Shown one piece after another: positions 14,294-23,196 of a DNA stretch of 64,000 nucleotides (the stretch's first letter is position 1; each line of letters opens with the position of its first letter). The notes beneath the pieces are model-generated. The model did no database searches and was not told where the DNA came from. It saw only the letters and a list, made by a program, of their open reading frames with translations. The position numbers were made by a program, and so were the translations under genes. The DNA comes from Agarilytica sp033852175 (GTDB lineage Bacteria > Pseudomonadota > Gammaproteobacteria > Pseudomonadales > Cellvibrionaceae). The stretch spans positions 1 through 64,000 of the forward strand of contig JAWSUY010000015.1 of assembly GCA_033852175.1 (NCBI GenBank), in the 5' to 3' direction.

Positions 14294-15073
14294 ATGAAAA
14301 ATTCACAGTTTTCTATTTTACGATCGGTGCCCTCTAAACGCTCACTGTCCTCATTAATGACCGTCGCTTTGCTGCCCTTTATATTGAACGCGTGCAGTGG
14401 CGATAAAGACAGCGGCGGTACGATTCCCGGTGGTACGATTCCCGGCGGTACAACGCCTAACGGCACAACTGCTGGCGAATATCGTATTACCGTGGTCAAT
14501 GTCAGTCACAATCAGCCTTTATCGCCTGTAGCGGTGGTCCTTCATGAAGATGATTACAGTGCATGGTCAATCGGCTCACCCGCATCCGACGGGCTCGAAA
14601 TGCTCGCAGAGTCGGGCAGCCCTACTGACTTTATCGCTGAAGCCACAACTGCTTTGGATACCGAAGCCGGTACCGGCCCTATCTTCGCTGGTGACAGGGA
14701 GGTGATTGAAGTCAGCACAACGGATATCAGCTCTTTGAAACTCACCATTGCGAGTATGCCGATTAACACCAATGACGCCTTTACGGGTGTTACGGGTTGG
14801 GATATCAGTGCATTAGCGGTAGGTGAATCAGTGAAGAAGGTATTACCCATCTATGACGCGGGAACCGAAATGAACACGGAGGCGGATAACACGATTCCCG
14901 GCCCTGCGGACCAGGGTGAAGGCTATAACGCGGCGCGTGATGATATCGCTGACCAAGTTACCCGCCACCCCGGCGTTGTGACTCAGGCTGACGGTTATAC
15001 CGATTCTATTCTCACGGAATCTCACCGCTTTGATAATGGCGTTATGAGGGTAACGGTAGAACGCATTAATTAA
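14294..15073 (+). CDS. Spondin-domain lipoprotein
   Basis: About 259 aa. The N terminus is a lipoprotein signal (long basic leader, then LMTVALLPFILNAC, Cys being lipidated). Next comes a short in-frame repeat GGTIPGGTIPGGTTPNGT, encoded by three 15-bp DNA units (14417-14461), which acts as a flexible tether. The rest is a second spondin-type domain: YRITVVNVSHNQPLSPVAVV, LTIASMPINTNDAFTGVTGW, IYDAGTEMNTE, VTRHPGV and HRFDNGVMRVTVERI. Start: AGGAGA at 14282-14287, with ATGs at 14291 and 14294; 14294 gives the better spacing. Gene 1 is probably soluble and gene 2 membrane-anchored, suggesting partners. Confidence 0.85.
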   Translation: MKNSQFSILRSVPSKRSLSSLMTVALLPFILNACSGDKDSGGTIPGGTIPGGTTPNGTTAGEYRITVVNVSHNQPLSPVAVVLHEDDYSAWSIGSPASDGLEMLAESGSPTDFIAEATTALDTEAGTGPIFAGDREVIEVSTTDISSLKLTIASMPINTNDAFTGVTGWDISALAVGESVKKVLPIYDAGTEMNTEADNTIPGPADQGEGYNAARDDIADQVTRHPGVVTQADGYTDSILTESHRFDNGVMRVTVERIN

Positions 15074-15190
15074 CGTCAGTTTACCTAAGCCTTTATTCAG
15101 TAATAGGGAGTGTAAATCTCACGGAAGTTTAACGCGTGTGCCTAAGGGCACGCGTTTGTTGTTTTTCAATGTTATGATCGGAGCAGTTTC

Positions 15191-16030
15191 ATGTACGGCC
15201 AAAATACGAGTCGCTTAAGCAAGATTTGGTTGCAAAACGATTTCACCAACCCTCGCGGCAGCGCGGGTAACAACACCACAGATACAGCCATTAACAACAC
15301 CATAGACACGCACAATAATATGCACGAAAAAATACTTATTGTTGAAGATGAAGAAGACATCAATGCTTTAATCGCATTGAACTTGGAATCTTTGAATTAT
15401 GAAGTAACCCGCTGCGGAGATGGCAGCGAAGGTCTCAAGTTGGCTTTGGAAAACGAGTACGATTTAATCATGCTCGATATCATGTTGCCCGGCACAGACG
15501 GCTTACAAATTTGCCAAACCCTGCGCTCTAAAGGGATATATACCCCTATATTAATGCTAACGGCTAAAAAGAGTGAGGCCGATCGCGTCATCGGTTTAGA
15601 AGTCGGTGCAGATGATTACTTAACCAAGCCCTTTAGTGTGCTTGAATTACAAGCTCGCGTTAAAGCTTTATTGCGCCGCGTTGCCTTCTTGAAACAACAG
15701 CAAGATGAAGACGATGATGATGACAATGAAGAAATGCGTTTCGGCGAACTCACGATTCGTCAACTCAGCCGTGACCTTTTGATTGGCGATAAAACGGTTA
15801 GCTTAACGGCGAAAGAGTTTGATCTATTATTGTATTTGGCTAACTTCCCCGGCCAGGTATTCAGTCGCGAGCAGTTATTAAACGCGGTGTGGGGTTATCA
15901 GCACAGCGGTTATGAGCACACGGTGAATTCTCACATTAATCGCCTGCGTGCAAAACTCGAAGAAGACCCGTCTAATCCAAAATACGTATTAACCATTTGG
16001 GGAATTGGATACAAATTTAATGATCAGTAA
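15191..16030 (+). CDS. OmpR-family response regulator
   Basis: 279 aa as drawn. Receiver domain at residues ~46-160 (KILIVEDEED, phosphoacceptor Asp in LIMLDIMLPG, Thr in ILMLTAKK, Lys in YLTKPF), then an acidic linker (QQDEDDDDDNEEM) and a winged-helix DNA-binding domain (LTAKEFDLLLYLANFPGQVF, HINRLRAKLEEDP, WGIGYKF). ATG 15191 has a GGAG ribosome-binding site but adds 43 residues rich in Asn/Thr before the domain. ATG 15320 (MHEKILIVEDEE) fits the family length better yet lacks a visible Shine-Dalgarno, so the start is unresolved. It overlaps the kinase gene by 11 bases and forms a two-component pair with it. Confidence 0.92.
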   Translation: MYGQNTSRLSKIWLQNDFTNPRGSAGNNTTDTAINNTIDTHNNMHEKILIVEDEEDINALIALNLESLNYEVTRCGDGSEGLKLALENEYDLIMLDIMLPGTDGLQICQTLRSKGIYTPILMLTAKKSEADRVIGLEVGADDYLTKPFSVLELQARVKALLRRVAFLKQQQDEDDDDDNEEMRFGELTIRQLSRDLLIGDKTVSLTAKEFDLLLYLANFPGQVFSREQLLNAVWGYQHSGYEHTVNSHINRLRAKLEEDPSNPKYVLTIWGIGYKFNDQ

Positions 16031-17528
16031 ATTAACCACACTGCACGGGCGTTTAACGCTGGCGCTATTTGCCAGCTTTTTAACCATTGGTATTTTTACT
16101 GCAATTTTATTACTGTGCTCTTCGCATGAATACCAACGCGAAGTGACACAGGTCATGCATCAAGACCTTGCCACTCATGTGGTCGACCATTATTTACTCT
16201 TCGATAAAGGCCAACCTGATATAGAGGCCGCAGAGCACACCTTTCATAATTTAATGATTTTGGGACCTAATTTCGAGTTTTATTTACTTGATACTGAAGG
16301 CAATATTTTATCTTGTTCTGCTGAGCCCGGCAGTTTAAAACGCAAACACGTTAGCGTTGATCCCATCAAACAATATTTAGATGTAGAAACCCTTAGCTCC
16401 CCCATTTTTGGCGATGACCCGCGCGGTGAAGGTCGAGAAAAAATATTCTCTGTGGCGCCGATTGTGCGCGATGGAAAACTTCAGGGTTATCTTTACGTTA
16501 TTTTAGGCAGTGAAATCTACGACGATATTTCGGGGCTTATTTGGGGCAATCAATTAATTCAGTGGGCTTTGTGGTTGTTTTTGTCCGGCTTAGTATTCGC
16601 GCTTGTTGCGACACTTTGGTTAATCGGTTTTATCACTCGCCCTTTAACGCGCCTTACTGAGCAGGTTAAAACAATTCAGGAAATTGGATTTTCAAATGAT
16701 GCGTATAAAGACGACGAACTGATTAAAAGCCTTGAGCAGTGGTCGAGCACAAACTCAAATGAGATCCACACCTTAGGCCATGCCTTTAAAGTGGCCATCC
16801 AAAAAATTCATGAGCAGTATCAAAACATCGTCACGATTGATGAGTTACGAAAAGAGCTACTTTCTCATGTCTCACACGATTTACGTACCCCGCTAGCATC
16901 GCTTCTCGGCTATTTGGAAACATGGGAACTTAACCAAGGGAAAATATCCCGAGAGCAAGGCCAGGAATATATTGCTACCGCAAAAAGGAGCGCGCAGCGC
17001 ATTTCTTCTTTGGTAGAACAGCTGTTTGAATTGGCTCATTTGGACAGTGGCAATGTTAACGTGAACCGTGAACAATTTTCAATTGCGGAGTTGGTGCAGG
17101 ATGTCTTGCAAAAGTTCTCATTAATTGCCGGTGAGAAAAACATTCAGCTCAGCGTCTCCCCTCAGGATTCTAGCATTCTGGTCACTGGAGATATCGAAAA
17201 ACTTGAGCGTGTATTTACCAATTTAATCGAGAATGCCATTCGCCACACGAACACAGATGGGGCGATCACCATTCACTTCAATAACAAAGGTAAGTTTGTT
17301 GCTATTGAAGTTTCTGACACGGGTATTGGCATTCCTACTGAGGATATTCCGCATATCTTTGACCCTCACTATAAAGCGGGTAACAGTGTTCGCGGGAATA
17401 CTGCCAATGGCGGATTAGGCTTGGCGATTACTAAGCGACTATTGGAGTTGCACCAGTCTACGATTAACGTCACCAGCATTATCAATCAGGGCACGACCTT
17501 CGAGTTTGACTTGCAGACAGGGGCTTAG
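16020..17528 (+). CDS. Sensor histidine kinase
   Basis: A 502-aa inner-membrane kinase. TM1 at ~13-35 (LALFASFLTIGIFTAILLLC), a ~130-residue periplasmic sensor, TM2 at ~180-205 (WALWLFLSGLVFALVATLWLI), a HAMP linker, HisKA with the phospho-His in LLSHVSHDLRTPLASLLGY, and an HATPase domain (N box NLIENAIRHT, G1 VSDTGIGIP, G2 NGGLGLAITKRLL). ATG 16020 overlaps the regulator stop, showing translational coupling. The stimulus is unknown; the neighbouring spondin operon upstream is a candidate target. Confidence 0.93.
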   Translation: MISKLTTLHGRLTLALFASFLTIGIFTAILLLCSSHEYQREVTQVMHQDLATHVVDHYLLFDKGQPDIEAAEHTFHNLMILGPNFEFYLLDTEGNILSCSAEPGSLKRKHVSVDPIKQYLDVETLSSPIFGDDPRGEGREKIFSVAPIVRDGKLQGYLYVILGSEIYDDISGLIWGNQLIQWALWLFLSGLVFALVATLWLIGFITRPLTRLTEQVKTIQEIGFSNDAYKDDELIKSLEQWSSTNSNEIHTLGHAFKVAIQKIHEQYQNIVTIDELRKELLSHVSHDLRTPLASLLGYLETWELNQGKISREQGQEYIATAKRSAQRISSLVEQLFELAHLDSGNVNVNREQFSIAELVQDVLQKFSLIAGEKNIQLSVSPQDSSILVTGDIEKLERVFTNLIENAIRHTNTDGAITIHFNNKGKFVAIEVSDTGIGIPTEDIPHIFDPHYKAGNSVRGNTANGGLGLAITKRLLELHQSTINVTSIINQGTTFEFDLQTGA

Positions 17529-17564
17529 TGTTTTGTTTTTCTATCGTTTGAAAAAACCTACATC

Positions 17565-18464
17565 ATGAAAGACTTTGGACTTGCATTAGGTGGCGGAGGC
17601 GTTAAGGGGCTTGCGCATATTGCCTTACTTAAAAGACTCGACCAGATCGGCGCTAAACCCAGTGTCATTGCGGGCACAAGTATAGGCGCTATTATTGGAG
17701 CGCTGTATGCCAGCGGACTTTCTGGGCTGGAAATAGAGTCACGTGTTCGCGAGCATTTATTCTCGCGAAAGGCCGGAATAAAAGATGCCTATCGTCGGCG
17801 GAAGCATTTGCTGAAGTGGCTAAAAGTTTTCGCCTTTGAAAAAGCGCGCGGTGGCCTGATTGCTGCCGATGGTTTATTTGAGCATCTGTTCTGTGAGCTC
17901 GTTGAGAAGAATTTTTCTGAGCTCGACATTCCTTTTGTCGCGGTAGCGGCCGATTTTCATAGCGGCGAAGAAGTTGTTCTCAATTCAGGTTCTGTTCTGA
18001 CGGCTGTTCAAGCCAGCATGGCTGTGCCCGGCGTTTTCGCGCCAGTTGAACGCGATGGTCGAATGCTTATTGACGGTGGCGTAGTGAACAACGTGCCGTG
18101 TAAGCATGTTGTTTTAAAAAGTACTGCTGCGTTAACGAATCCCGTCGTCTCAAGCCACGCCTCTGCCTTAGACCGCGCCTCGAGTTTAAACAATGAATCA
18201 TCCATTATTATCGCCAGTGACGTTATCAGCTTATCTGACGTTGAGCGCCCCAAAATGGCTCAAGTTTTATCTGGAGCTTTTAGTATTATGCTACGGACGT
18301 CTACCGAGCAACACTTCGCATTAAATCCACCGGATTTTATTTTTCGGCCAGGAACCAGTGATATCGAGCCTTTTGATTTTCATAAAATCTCGGCTATCTT
18401 GGATTGCGGCGAACAAGCTATGTCTGCCGAAGTCAGCCAAAAACTGGAAAATATACTCGTATAG
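17565..18464 (+). CDS. Patatin-like phospholipase (RssA type)
   Basis: 299 aa. The patatin catalytic elements are present: oxyanion loop LALGGGGVKGLAHI near the N terminus, nucleophile elbow GTSIGA (Ser within G-x-S-x-G, residue ~41), and the catalytic Asp in DGGVVNNVP. It likely hydrolyses acyl chains of phospholipids or related lipids in the cytoplasm; there is no signal peptide. The central ~60 residues after TAALTNPVVSS are a less conserved insertion. It stands 36 bp after the kinase gene on the same strand, so it may be co-transcribed. The substrate cannot be read from the sequence. Confidence 0.88.
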   Translation: MKDFGLALGGGGVKGLAHIALLKRLDQIGAKPSVIAGTSIGAIIGALYASGLSGLEIESRVREHLFSRKAGIKDAYRRRKHLLKWLKVFAFEKARGGLIAADGLFEHLFCELVEKNFSELDIPFVAVAADFHSGEEVVLNSGSVLTAVQASMAVPGVFAPVERDGRMLIDGGVVNNVPCKHVVLKSTAALTNPVVSSHASALDRASSLNNESSIIIASDVISLSDVERPKMAQVLSGAFSIMLRTSTEQHFALNPPDFIFRPGTSDIEPFDFHKISAILDCGEQAMSAEVSQKLENILV

Positions 18465-18556
18465 CTAGTATCCGGCCAAAAATACTAGCTGGCGCCTATT
18501 CGGAAACAACTGCCAACGCTGTAATCATTTAAATACCGGTTTATGCCAACCATTCG

Positions 18557-19174
18557 TTAATCTTCACTTACGGTAAACGCCGGGCGCGCCATTATGTTAT
18601 TCATATAGCTTTGGATGTTATCTGGAATGGTTACCCCTGTCATTTTCGCCCATGTCAATATGCTTTGAGCATAAATATCGACCATCGTAAACCGGTCATA
18701 GAGCATAAATGATTTATCACCTATTTTTTCAAATAGCGTTTTGATATTTTTATTAAGCAACTCGAAAGATTGCTCAAAGGTGCCATCAGGCCAGGGATAA
18801 TACTGCTTTAAGGTTGACGATTGGCTGCATATCCACAAGTAGTTTTCTATTTCGGAAACCATGTAATACACAATATTCCTGAAGGGATAAATCGATTCAG
18901 GCGCAGTGGGGATTAGTTCTTTTTCCGGTTTTAAACTATTCAAGTATTCCATAATCGCTAGCGATTCGGTAAATATCATTTCACCATGGGTAAGCACTGG
19001 GATTTTTTTTAGTGGCGCAATAGATTTGAATTCAGGCGTTTGCGTTTCACCTTTTTCTGGATCTAAGCGAATTAAGGTAAAGTCGAGGTCTAGTTCTTTT
19101 AGCATCCATATCACACGCTCGGCGCGGGAGGGGAAACTATACGCGTAAAGTGTCAACTTATTACTCTGAGACAT
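18557..19174 (-). CDS. Glutathione S-transferase family protein
   Basis: 205 aa. The N-terminal thioredoxin-like domain (~6-82) carries LYAYSFPSRAERVIWMLKEL with Ser at the catalytic position, the cis-Pro motif KKIPVLTHG and the glutathione-contacting ESLAIMEYL. The C-terminal helical domain (~90-205) has FTMVDIYAQSILTW, matching the GST N-capping region. A cytosolic detoxification or thiol-transfer role is likely. The ATG at 19172-19174 has GGAG upstream. It is a single gene on the minus strand, convergent with the patatin gene. Confidence 0.88.
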   Translation of the reverse strand: MSQSNKLTLYAYSFPSRAERVIWMLKELDLDFTLIRLDPEKGETQTPEFKSIAPLKKIPVLTHGEMIFTESLAIMEYLNSLKPEKELIPTAPESIYPFRNIVYYMVSEIENYLWICSQSSTLKQYYPWPDGTFEQSFELLNKNIKTLFEKIGDKSFMLYDRFTMVDIYAQSILTWAKMTGVTIPDNIQSYMNNIMARPAFTVSED

Positions 19175-19420
19175 ACAAAAAACTCCAGCTTAACTCTATT
19201 TTGATTATGACATTGAAATCGGTTGATGGAGCTTACGCGCCCCATCAGAATTCAACAAGTAGTCTAACTTTGTATGAGCCGTTTATTGGAGAAATATTTT
19301 TGTTCCCATAAATAATAGCGACCACCATCGGCATGGATATTATTGGCTGAATGATTATATTTTGAAATACGTTCCTACCCACGTTCCCGACAATAGGAAT
19401 TATGATGCTTTAGCGCGGAG

Positions 19421-19545
19421 CGCGTAAGTAGAATAACGCAGGACAATTACATGAATGTAATTGGTAGAGCGACTCATTAGCGCAGGACGCGCGTAAGTAG
19501 AATAACGCAGGACAATTACATGGATGTAATTGGTAGAGCGACTCA
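19421..19545. repeat. 56-bp tandem duplication with internal palindrome
   Basis: Copy 1 (19421-19476) and copy 2 (19490-19545) both start CGCGTAAGTAGAATAACGCA and end GGTAGAGCGACTCA, differing at one base, with 13 bp between them. Each contains the palindrome ATTACATGAATGTAAT or its one-base variant. Likely a dispersed repeat family of this genome. Confidence 0.85.
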
Positions 19546-19588
19546 GGAGACAAAGCCGAGCAGTTATCGAGGAGACAAAGCCGAGCAG
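19546..19588. repeat. 18-bp direct repeat pair
   Basis: GGAGACAAAGCCGAGCAG occurs at 19546-19563 and again at 19571-19588, directly after the 56-bp copies. It may belong to the same composite element. Confidence 0.8.
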
Positions 19589-19627
19589 AGTCCTATTTCC
19601 GGATGGCACTAATTATTAGAGGTAACA

Positions 19628-20395
19628 TTAATGGTGAATATAACGTGCCGCCCATGCAGATATAACCGATGCCACATAATTGGCGTCTTCTCGGCGCGTC
19701 AGTAAATGGTCTGCGCCACCTAAACTCACAAAGCTCTTGGGGTGCCTTGCCGCTTTGTAAATCTTTTCCGCTTCATGAATCAACACAGTTTCATCGTGAG
19801 GTGAATGAAATAAAAGTAAGGGCACATTTAAGGCGGCCAATTTCTCGTCATTAATCGAGTCACGAATGTCATCTAAAAATTGCTTTTTAATGGTAAACGT
19901 CCGACCGGCCAGTTCAACTTCGGCCTCGCCTTCCTCCTCAATAAGGGAGATGTTACACATGAATTGCTTGGCAACATGTTCTGGATCAGATGGCGAGCCT
20001 ATCGTCACCACGCCACACGTTTCAGGAATATGTTGTGCGGCTACTAGCACTGCAGTCCCCCCTAAACTGTGGCCAACCAGTAGTTTAGGCGCTTCATAGT
20101 TTTCACGTAAAAAATTTGCAGCAGCAACTAAGTCACCAACATTAGAAGAAAAATTGGTATTGGAGAAATCGCCGTCACTACCCCCTAAACCCGTGAAGTC
20201 AAAACGTAAAACAGCATACCCCCCCTTAACTAGAGCACGAGCAATGCGCGATGCCGCGGGAATATCTTTACCGCAGGTAAAGCAATGGGCAATAAGCACA
20301 TAAGCTTCTGGCTCTTCTTGTTCGGGCAGTTCTAACATACCCGCCAGTTCGTCGCCTAGCTCACCTTCAAAGGTTAACTTTATTCGATTTACCAT
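19628..20395 (-). CDS. Alpha/beta hydrolase
   Basis: A 255-aa serine hydrolase. The nucleophile is in LLVGHSLGGTAVL (G-x-S-x-G), the acid in LLFHSPHDETVLI, and the catalytic His in GGADHLLTR. The oxyanion region is VLIAHCFTCGKD, and FDFTGLGGSDGDF follows the usual loop. This subtype is often found fused to an OsmC domain in other bacteria; here the hydrolase stands alone, ending after SAWAARYIHH. No signal peptide, so cytosolic. Ester or peptide bond specificity is unknown. Confidence 0.88.
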   Translation of the reverse strand: MVNRIKLTFEGELGDELAGMLELPEQEEPEAYVLIAHCFTCGKDIPAASRIARALVKGGYAVLRFDFTGLGGSDGDFSNTNFSSNVGDLVAAANFLRENYEAPKLLVGHSLGGTAVLVAAQHIPETCGVVTIGSPSDPEHVAKQFMCNISLIEEEGEAEVELAGRTFTIKKQFLDDIRDSINDEKLAALNVPLLLFHSPHDETVLIHEAEKIYKAARHPKSFVSLGGADHLLTRREDANYVASVISAWAARYIHH

Positions 20396-20554
20396 GTTGA
20401 TCGCCTTGCTCTCTCAATCGATTGTTCTTTATTTTTTTGCTTTCACTTTCACTATCAATTTCATACGAACCCCCGCATCACCTGAGCGGAGTTGCCTATA
20501 GGGTATACGGAATTATCTAAGTACTACCATTTAGATGAAGCCATCTAAATTGGG

Positions 20555-23191
20555 CTACATAAGCGGGTCTATACGAATCGTTTTTATATCCACGCGATTG
20601 CTCGCCCCACGATGCCCTCCCTTTCCATTGTAGGTCATATTCACCTTGAGATAGCTCATGTTGAAGAAGTCCTCCAGGCGTATTTGGTAAGTTCCAGGGT
20701 TCAAATGCAGAGTAACCGGGAGCGAGTATTGCCAAGTTTGCTCTCTCTTTGTCTGGGGTGTTAGCGGCATTTCTATGATTTTTGCGCCATACTCATTTCC
20801 ATTATGATCATCGACCATCATCCATTTCACCGCGTTTGCTATACCGGAGGAATCAGGAGCTGGATTTCGATATTGCAGCTGAATTTTATAGAATCCGGCA
20901 TCTTTAATTTTTAGTTTTTCTATGCGTAAACGGTCATCAGGTGCCCCCCAGTCTGACAAATAAACCAACGCGCCTGTACCTTTGAGACGATTACCTCGTG
21001 TCTGAATATGAACTCGAGCATCACTCATGCTGATTTCAGTTCCATTTCCCAGTGAGCGAAGCGATTTTTTTTCCCGCCCCCCCTCTCTTCCCGTCCCCGT
21101 CCCCGTTCCCGTTCCCGTTTCCCGTCCCCCCTCCCTCCTCATTTCCTTTCCCATTTCCCGTCCCCCCTCCCTTCCCGTTTCCCGGTTTTTAATTATCCTC
21201 CCGAGCTTTATCACAATCTTATTCGAGGAATTCAGACGTGCCCAAGAAACTTCTCCTAAACCATTTTCCCCATTCACTTCGACGGCGCGAATGGAGTAAT
21301 ACGCGCCCACATTTTCGGCTTTCCCCTCCCGTTTAGGGAATATAATTTTTATCTCAAATTTTTTCTGTTGCAGACGAATGTCCATAAGGCTAATCGATCG
21401 CTGGCCTTTAAACTGGCTAGCGCGCATTGCCTTTGTAATAAAGGGATCAAATCGCAGCCCCCGCTTAGATACTTTTACACCGAAGAGTGTGTCGATAACC
21501 ATTGAGGCGTATGCACTCACCGAGAGTAGATTGGCATTATTGGAATATTCCTGTGTGTTACGGCCTATGGATTCAAAAACTTTCTGGTTGGACATTTGTG
21601 TTGAAACATTATCGATCAAACGGCGGTAGGCAATATTAGCAATACCAACATGCTTCATCTTTGCTGCCGCCTGCAAACTCAGTGCTGCATGGAGGGGAGA
21701 GTTAATATCATCGAAGCTACCTCGACGTGACATGAAGATATCCTTCTCTCGATTCCCTGCCACACCCAAGTTAATCGCTAAGGCGTTAAGCCACCATTCA
21801 ACGTTGTGATCTAAATTGGAAATAGATGGGGCGCTATATTGAGATCGGTATACACCCGCATCCTCCGCCCAAAACTTTTGATTTATCGCGTGCTTTAAAT
21901 CGACGGCCCAATCTGAATATTTGACACTGCTGACAATGTCATTTTGGAACTGGGCCAAATTAGCCGCAAACTTTAATGCCTGATAGTAACTGAGGTTAAC
22001 AACAAGGTTTTTAGCGTTGGCCAATTCGGAAACATTAGCGATGGAGTTAACATGACTAAAGGCATCAAGGTAGGCTCCTCTGTACAATCCATCAGCGCCA
22101 TCAAAGATACTCACCCTATCAATTTCGATGGTGTTTTTTAATGCCTTATAAGCGATTTTTGAAAACTTGATGCGTGCGTCTTCACCTAAGCTGTTCTGCG
22201 TTTTTTCTGCCGCTAAAGCCCATAGCACTCTGTCGCTATAGACCGGCCAACTGCCGTACTTACCCGCTCTTTGAGTTATTTGTAAACCATTTCCCTTTCC
22301 TGACACTGCCTTCGGTTGTGTAAGTCCATCACGATAAGGCGACAGTTGGAACAACAGGGCGTTTTTCATTCTTTCGGTGTTCAGTGTCGATAAACCCAAA
22401 TAGCCAGAAAAAGCCAAGGCTTGCACTGAAAGAAAGTGCGAACTGTTCTTGTCCCCAAAACAAAGACAACCTTGGGACTTTCCATTCTGATAATCCGAAT
22501 CACTTGTTCGTGACAAATGACTTGCACGCAATTCGTTAAGGGCTAGGGAAAAGAGAGCATCAAACTGAGTACTGCCCGTGCGCAAGCGAGGGTCACCAGG
22601 CTTTTCTTCATAACGCGTGGAACGTGGCGCATGTAGACTCGGCGAGATGACGCTATGGGTATATTGTCGAAATTTATGATCTGGGTTCTTAATTGAAAAG
22701 CTGACCAATCGTACTGGCTCCCGTTTCTTTGCTGCTCCTTTTTTGCCTTTTATTTCTTTTATCGGTTCTGCTGTCGTTTCTCTTGCGCTGTCTCTTTTCC
22801 TTTCTTCTTTTTTTTGTCCTACTGTATCTCTTGTTGTTGCTTCCAGCTCGTCTCCGATTATTCCCCCGTCGTCATCCTGCCCCTTTTTTTCTGTCCATTT
22901 TGTGGGTGTGACTATCGCTACCCGCTCGATTGCCTTGTGACCGGCATGCGGGTCGACCTTAAACTGGTTACTAAAACGTTTGCTGGCTTTAGTTCTGCGT
23001 CCCTCTTGCTCTTTACGGCAAGCTGCCTTGTTAGTATTGGGGCCTCCCTCAGCTTTGCATTCGTTCTGCATTCCGGTATTGGACTGACACCCCACAAGAA
23101 CCGCCAATAGCAATACAGCCCCCAAGACAAAACGGGGCCCTTTATGCATCAGCGGGATCGTTCTCATTGTCGGTTTCTTTAGCGGAAACAT
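20555..23191 (-). CDS. Large lipoprotein with six-hairpin-glycosidase-like core
   Basis: 878 aa. Lipoprotein signal LGAVLLLAVLVGC (Cys ~35), then a long charged Lys/Glu/Arg-rich linker (to ~170). Residues ~190-590 look like an alpha/alpha barrel of glycoside hydrolases: WPVYSDRVLWALAAEKTQ, FDGADGLYRGAYLDAFSHV, NQKFWAEDAGVYRSQYS, LDHNVEWWLNALAINLG. The C-terminal part (~730-878) is beta-rich and carbohydrate-binding-module-like (GFYKIQLQYRNPAPDSSG, PVTLHLNPGTYQIRLEDFF). Between them, about residues 670-705, a low-complexity stretch (GREGGREMGKEMRREGG, then GTGTGTGTG) is encoded by the C-rich DNA repeat at 21072-21185. It starts 5 bases after the permease stop codon. Family placement is tentative; an outer-membrane sugar-degrading enzyme is the best guess. 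Confidence 0.65.
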   Translation of the reverse strand: MFPLKKPTMRTIPLMHKGPRFVLGAVLLLAVLVGCQSNTGMQNECKAEGGPNTNKAACRKEQEGRRTKASKRFSNQFKVDPHAGHKAIERVAIVTPTKWTEKKGQDDDGGIIGDELEATTRDTVGQKKEERKRDSARETTAEPIKEIKGKKGAAKKREPVRLVSFSIKNPDHKFRQYTHSVISPSLHAPRSTRYEEKPGDPRLRTGSTQFDALFSLALNELRASHLSRTSDSDYQNGKSQGCLCFGDKNSSHFLSVQALAFSGYLGLSTLNTERMKNALLFQLSPYRDGLTQPKAVSGKGNGLQITQRAGKYGSWPVYSDRVLWALAAEKTQNSLGEDARIKFSKIAYKALKNTIEIDRVSIFDGADGLYRGAYLDAFSHVNSIANVSELANAKNLVVNLSYYQALKFAANLAQFQNDIVSSVKYSDWAVDLKHAINQKFWAEDAGVYRSQYSAPSISNLDHNVEWWLNALAINLGVAGNREKDIFMSRRGSFDDINSPLHAALSLQAAAKMKHVGIANIAYRRLIDNVSTQMSNQKVFESIGRNTQEYSNNANLLSVSAYASMVIDTLFGVKVSKRGLRFDPFITKAMRASQFKGQRSISLMDIRLQQKKFEIKIIFPKREGKAENVGAYYSIRAVEVNGENGLGEVSWARLNSSNKIVIKLGRIIKNRETGREGGREMGKEMRREGGRETGTGTGTGTGREGGREKKSLRSLGNGTEISMSDARVHIQTRGNRLKGTGALVYLSDWGAPDDRLRIEKLKIKDAGFYKIQLQYRNPAPDSSGIANAVKWMMVDDHNGNEYGAKIIEMPLTPQTKREQTWQYSLPVTLHLNPGTYQIRLEDFFNMSYLKVNMTYNGKGGHRGASNRVDIKTIRIDPLM
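21072..21185. repeat. CCCGTY-type repeat inside the lipoprotein gene
   Basis: C-rich stretch of the same type as 8536-8605 and 13413-13472, but here the core (around 21089-21125) steps by 6 bp (CCCGTC/CCCGTT), which keeps the reading frame. It encodes the Gly/Arg/Glu and Gly-Thr low-complexity linker on the minus strand. Confidence 0.85.
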
Positions 23192-23196
23192 TGTGG

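Larger units (their letters stand above)
19175..19627. other. Intergenic region dominated by tandem repeats
   Basis: About 450 bases with no credible gene. The centre holds two 56-bp direct copies (19421-19545) and two 18-bp copies (19546-19588). The GST promoter must be in the right-adjacent part (19175-19400). A repeat-derived open frame on the minus strand (19400-19609) just translates the repeats and is not a gene. Confidence 0.65.

Noticed and set aside
19400..19609. Minus-strand ORF of 69 aa with an internal protein repeat
   Set aside because: It only translates the 56-bp DNA repeats; there is no ribosome-binding site and no coding character outside the repeat.
22729..23110. Plus-strand hydrophobic ORFs opposite the lipoprotein gene
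   Set aside because: They mirror the Lys/Glu/Arg-rich linker of the minus-strand gene, whose complement reads as Leu/Phe/Ser; shadows.
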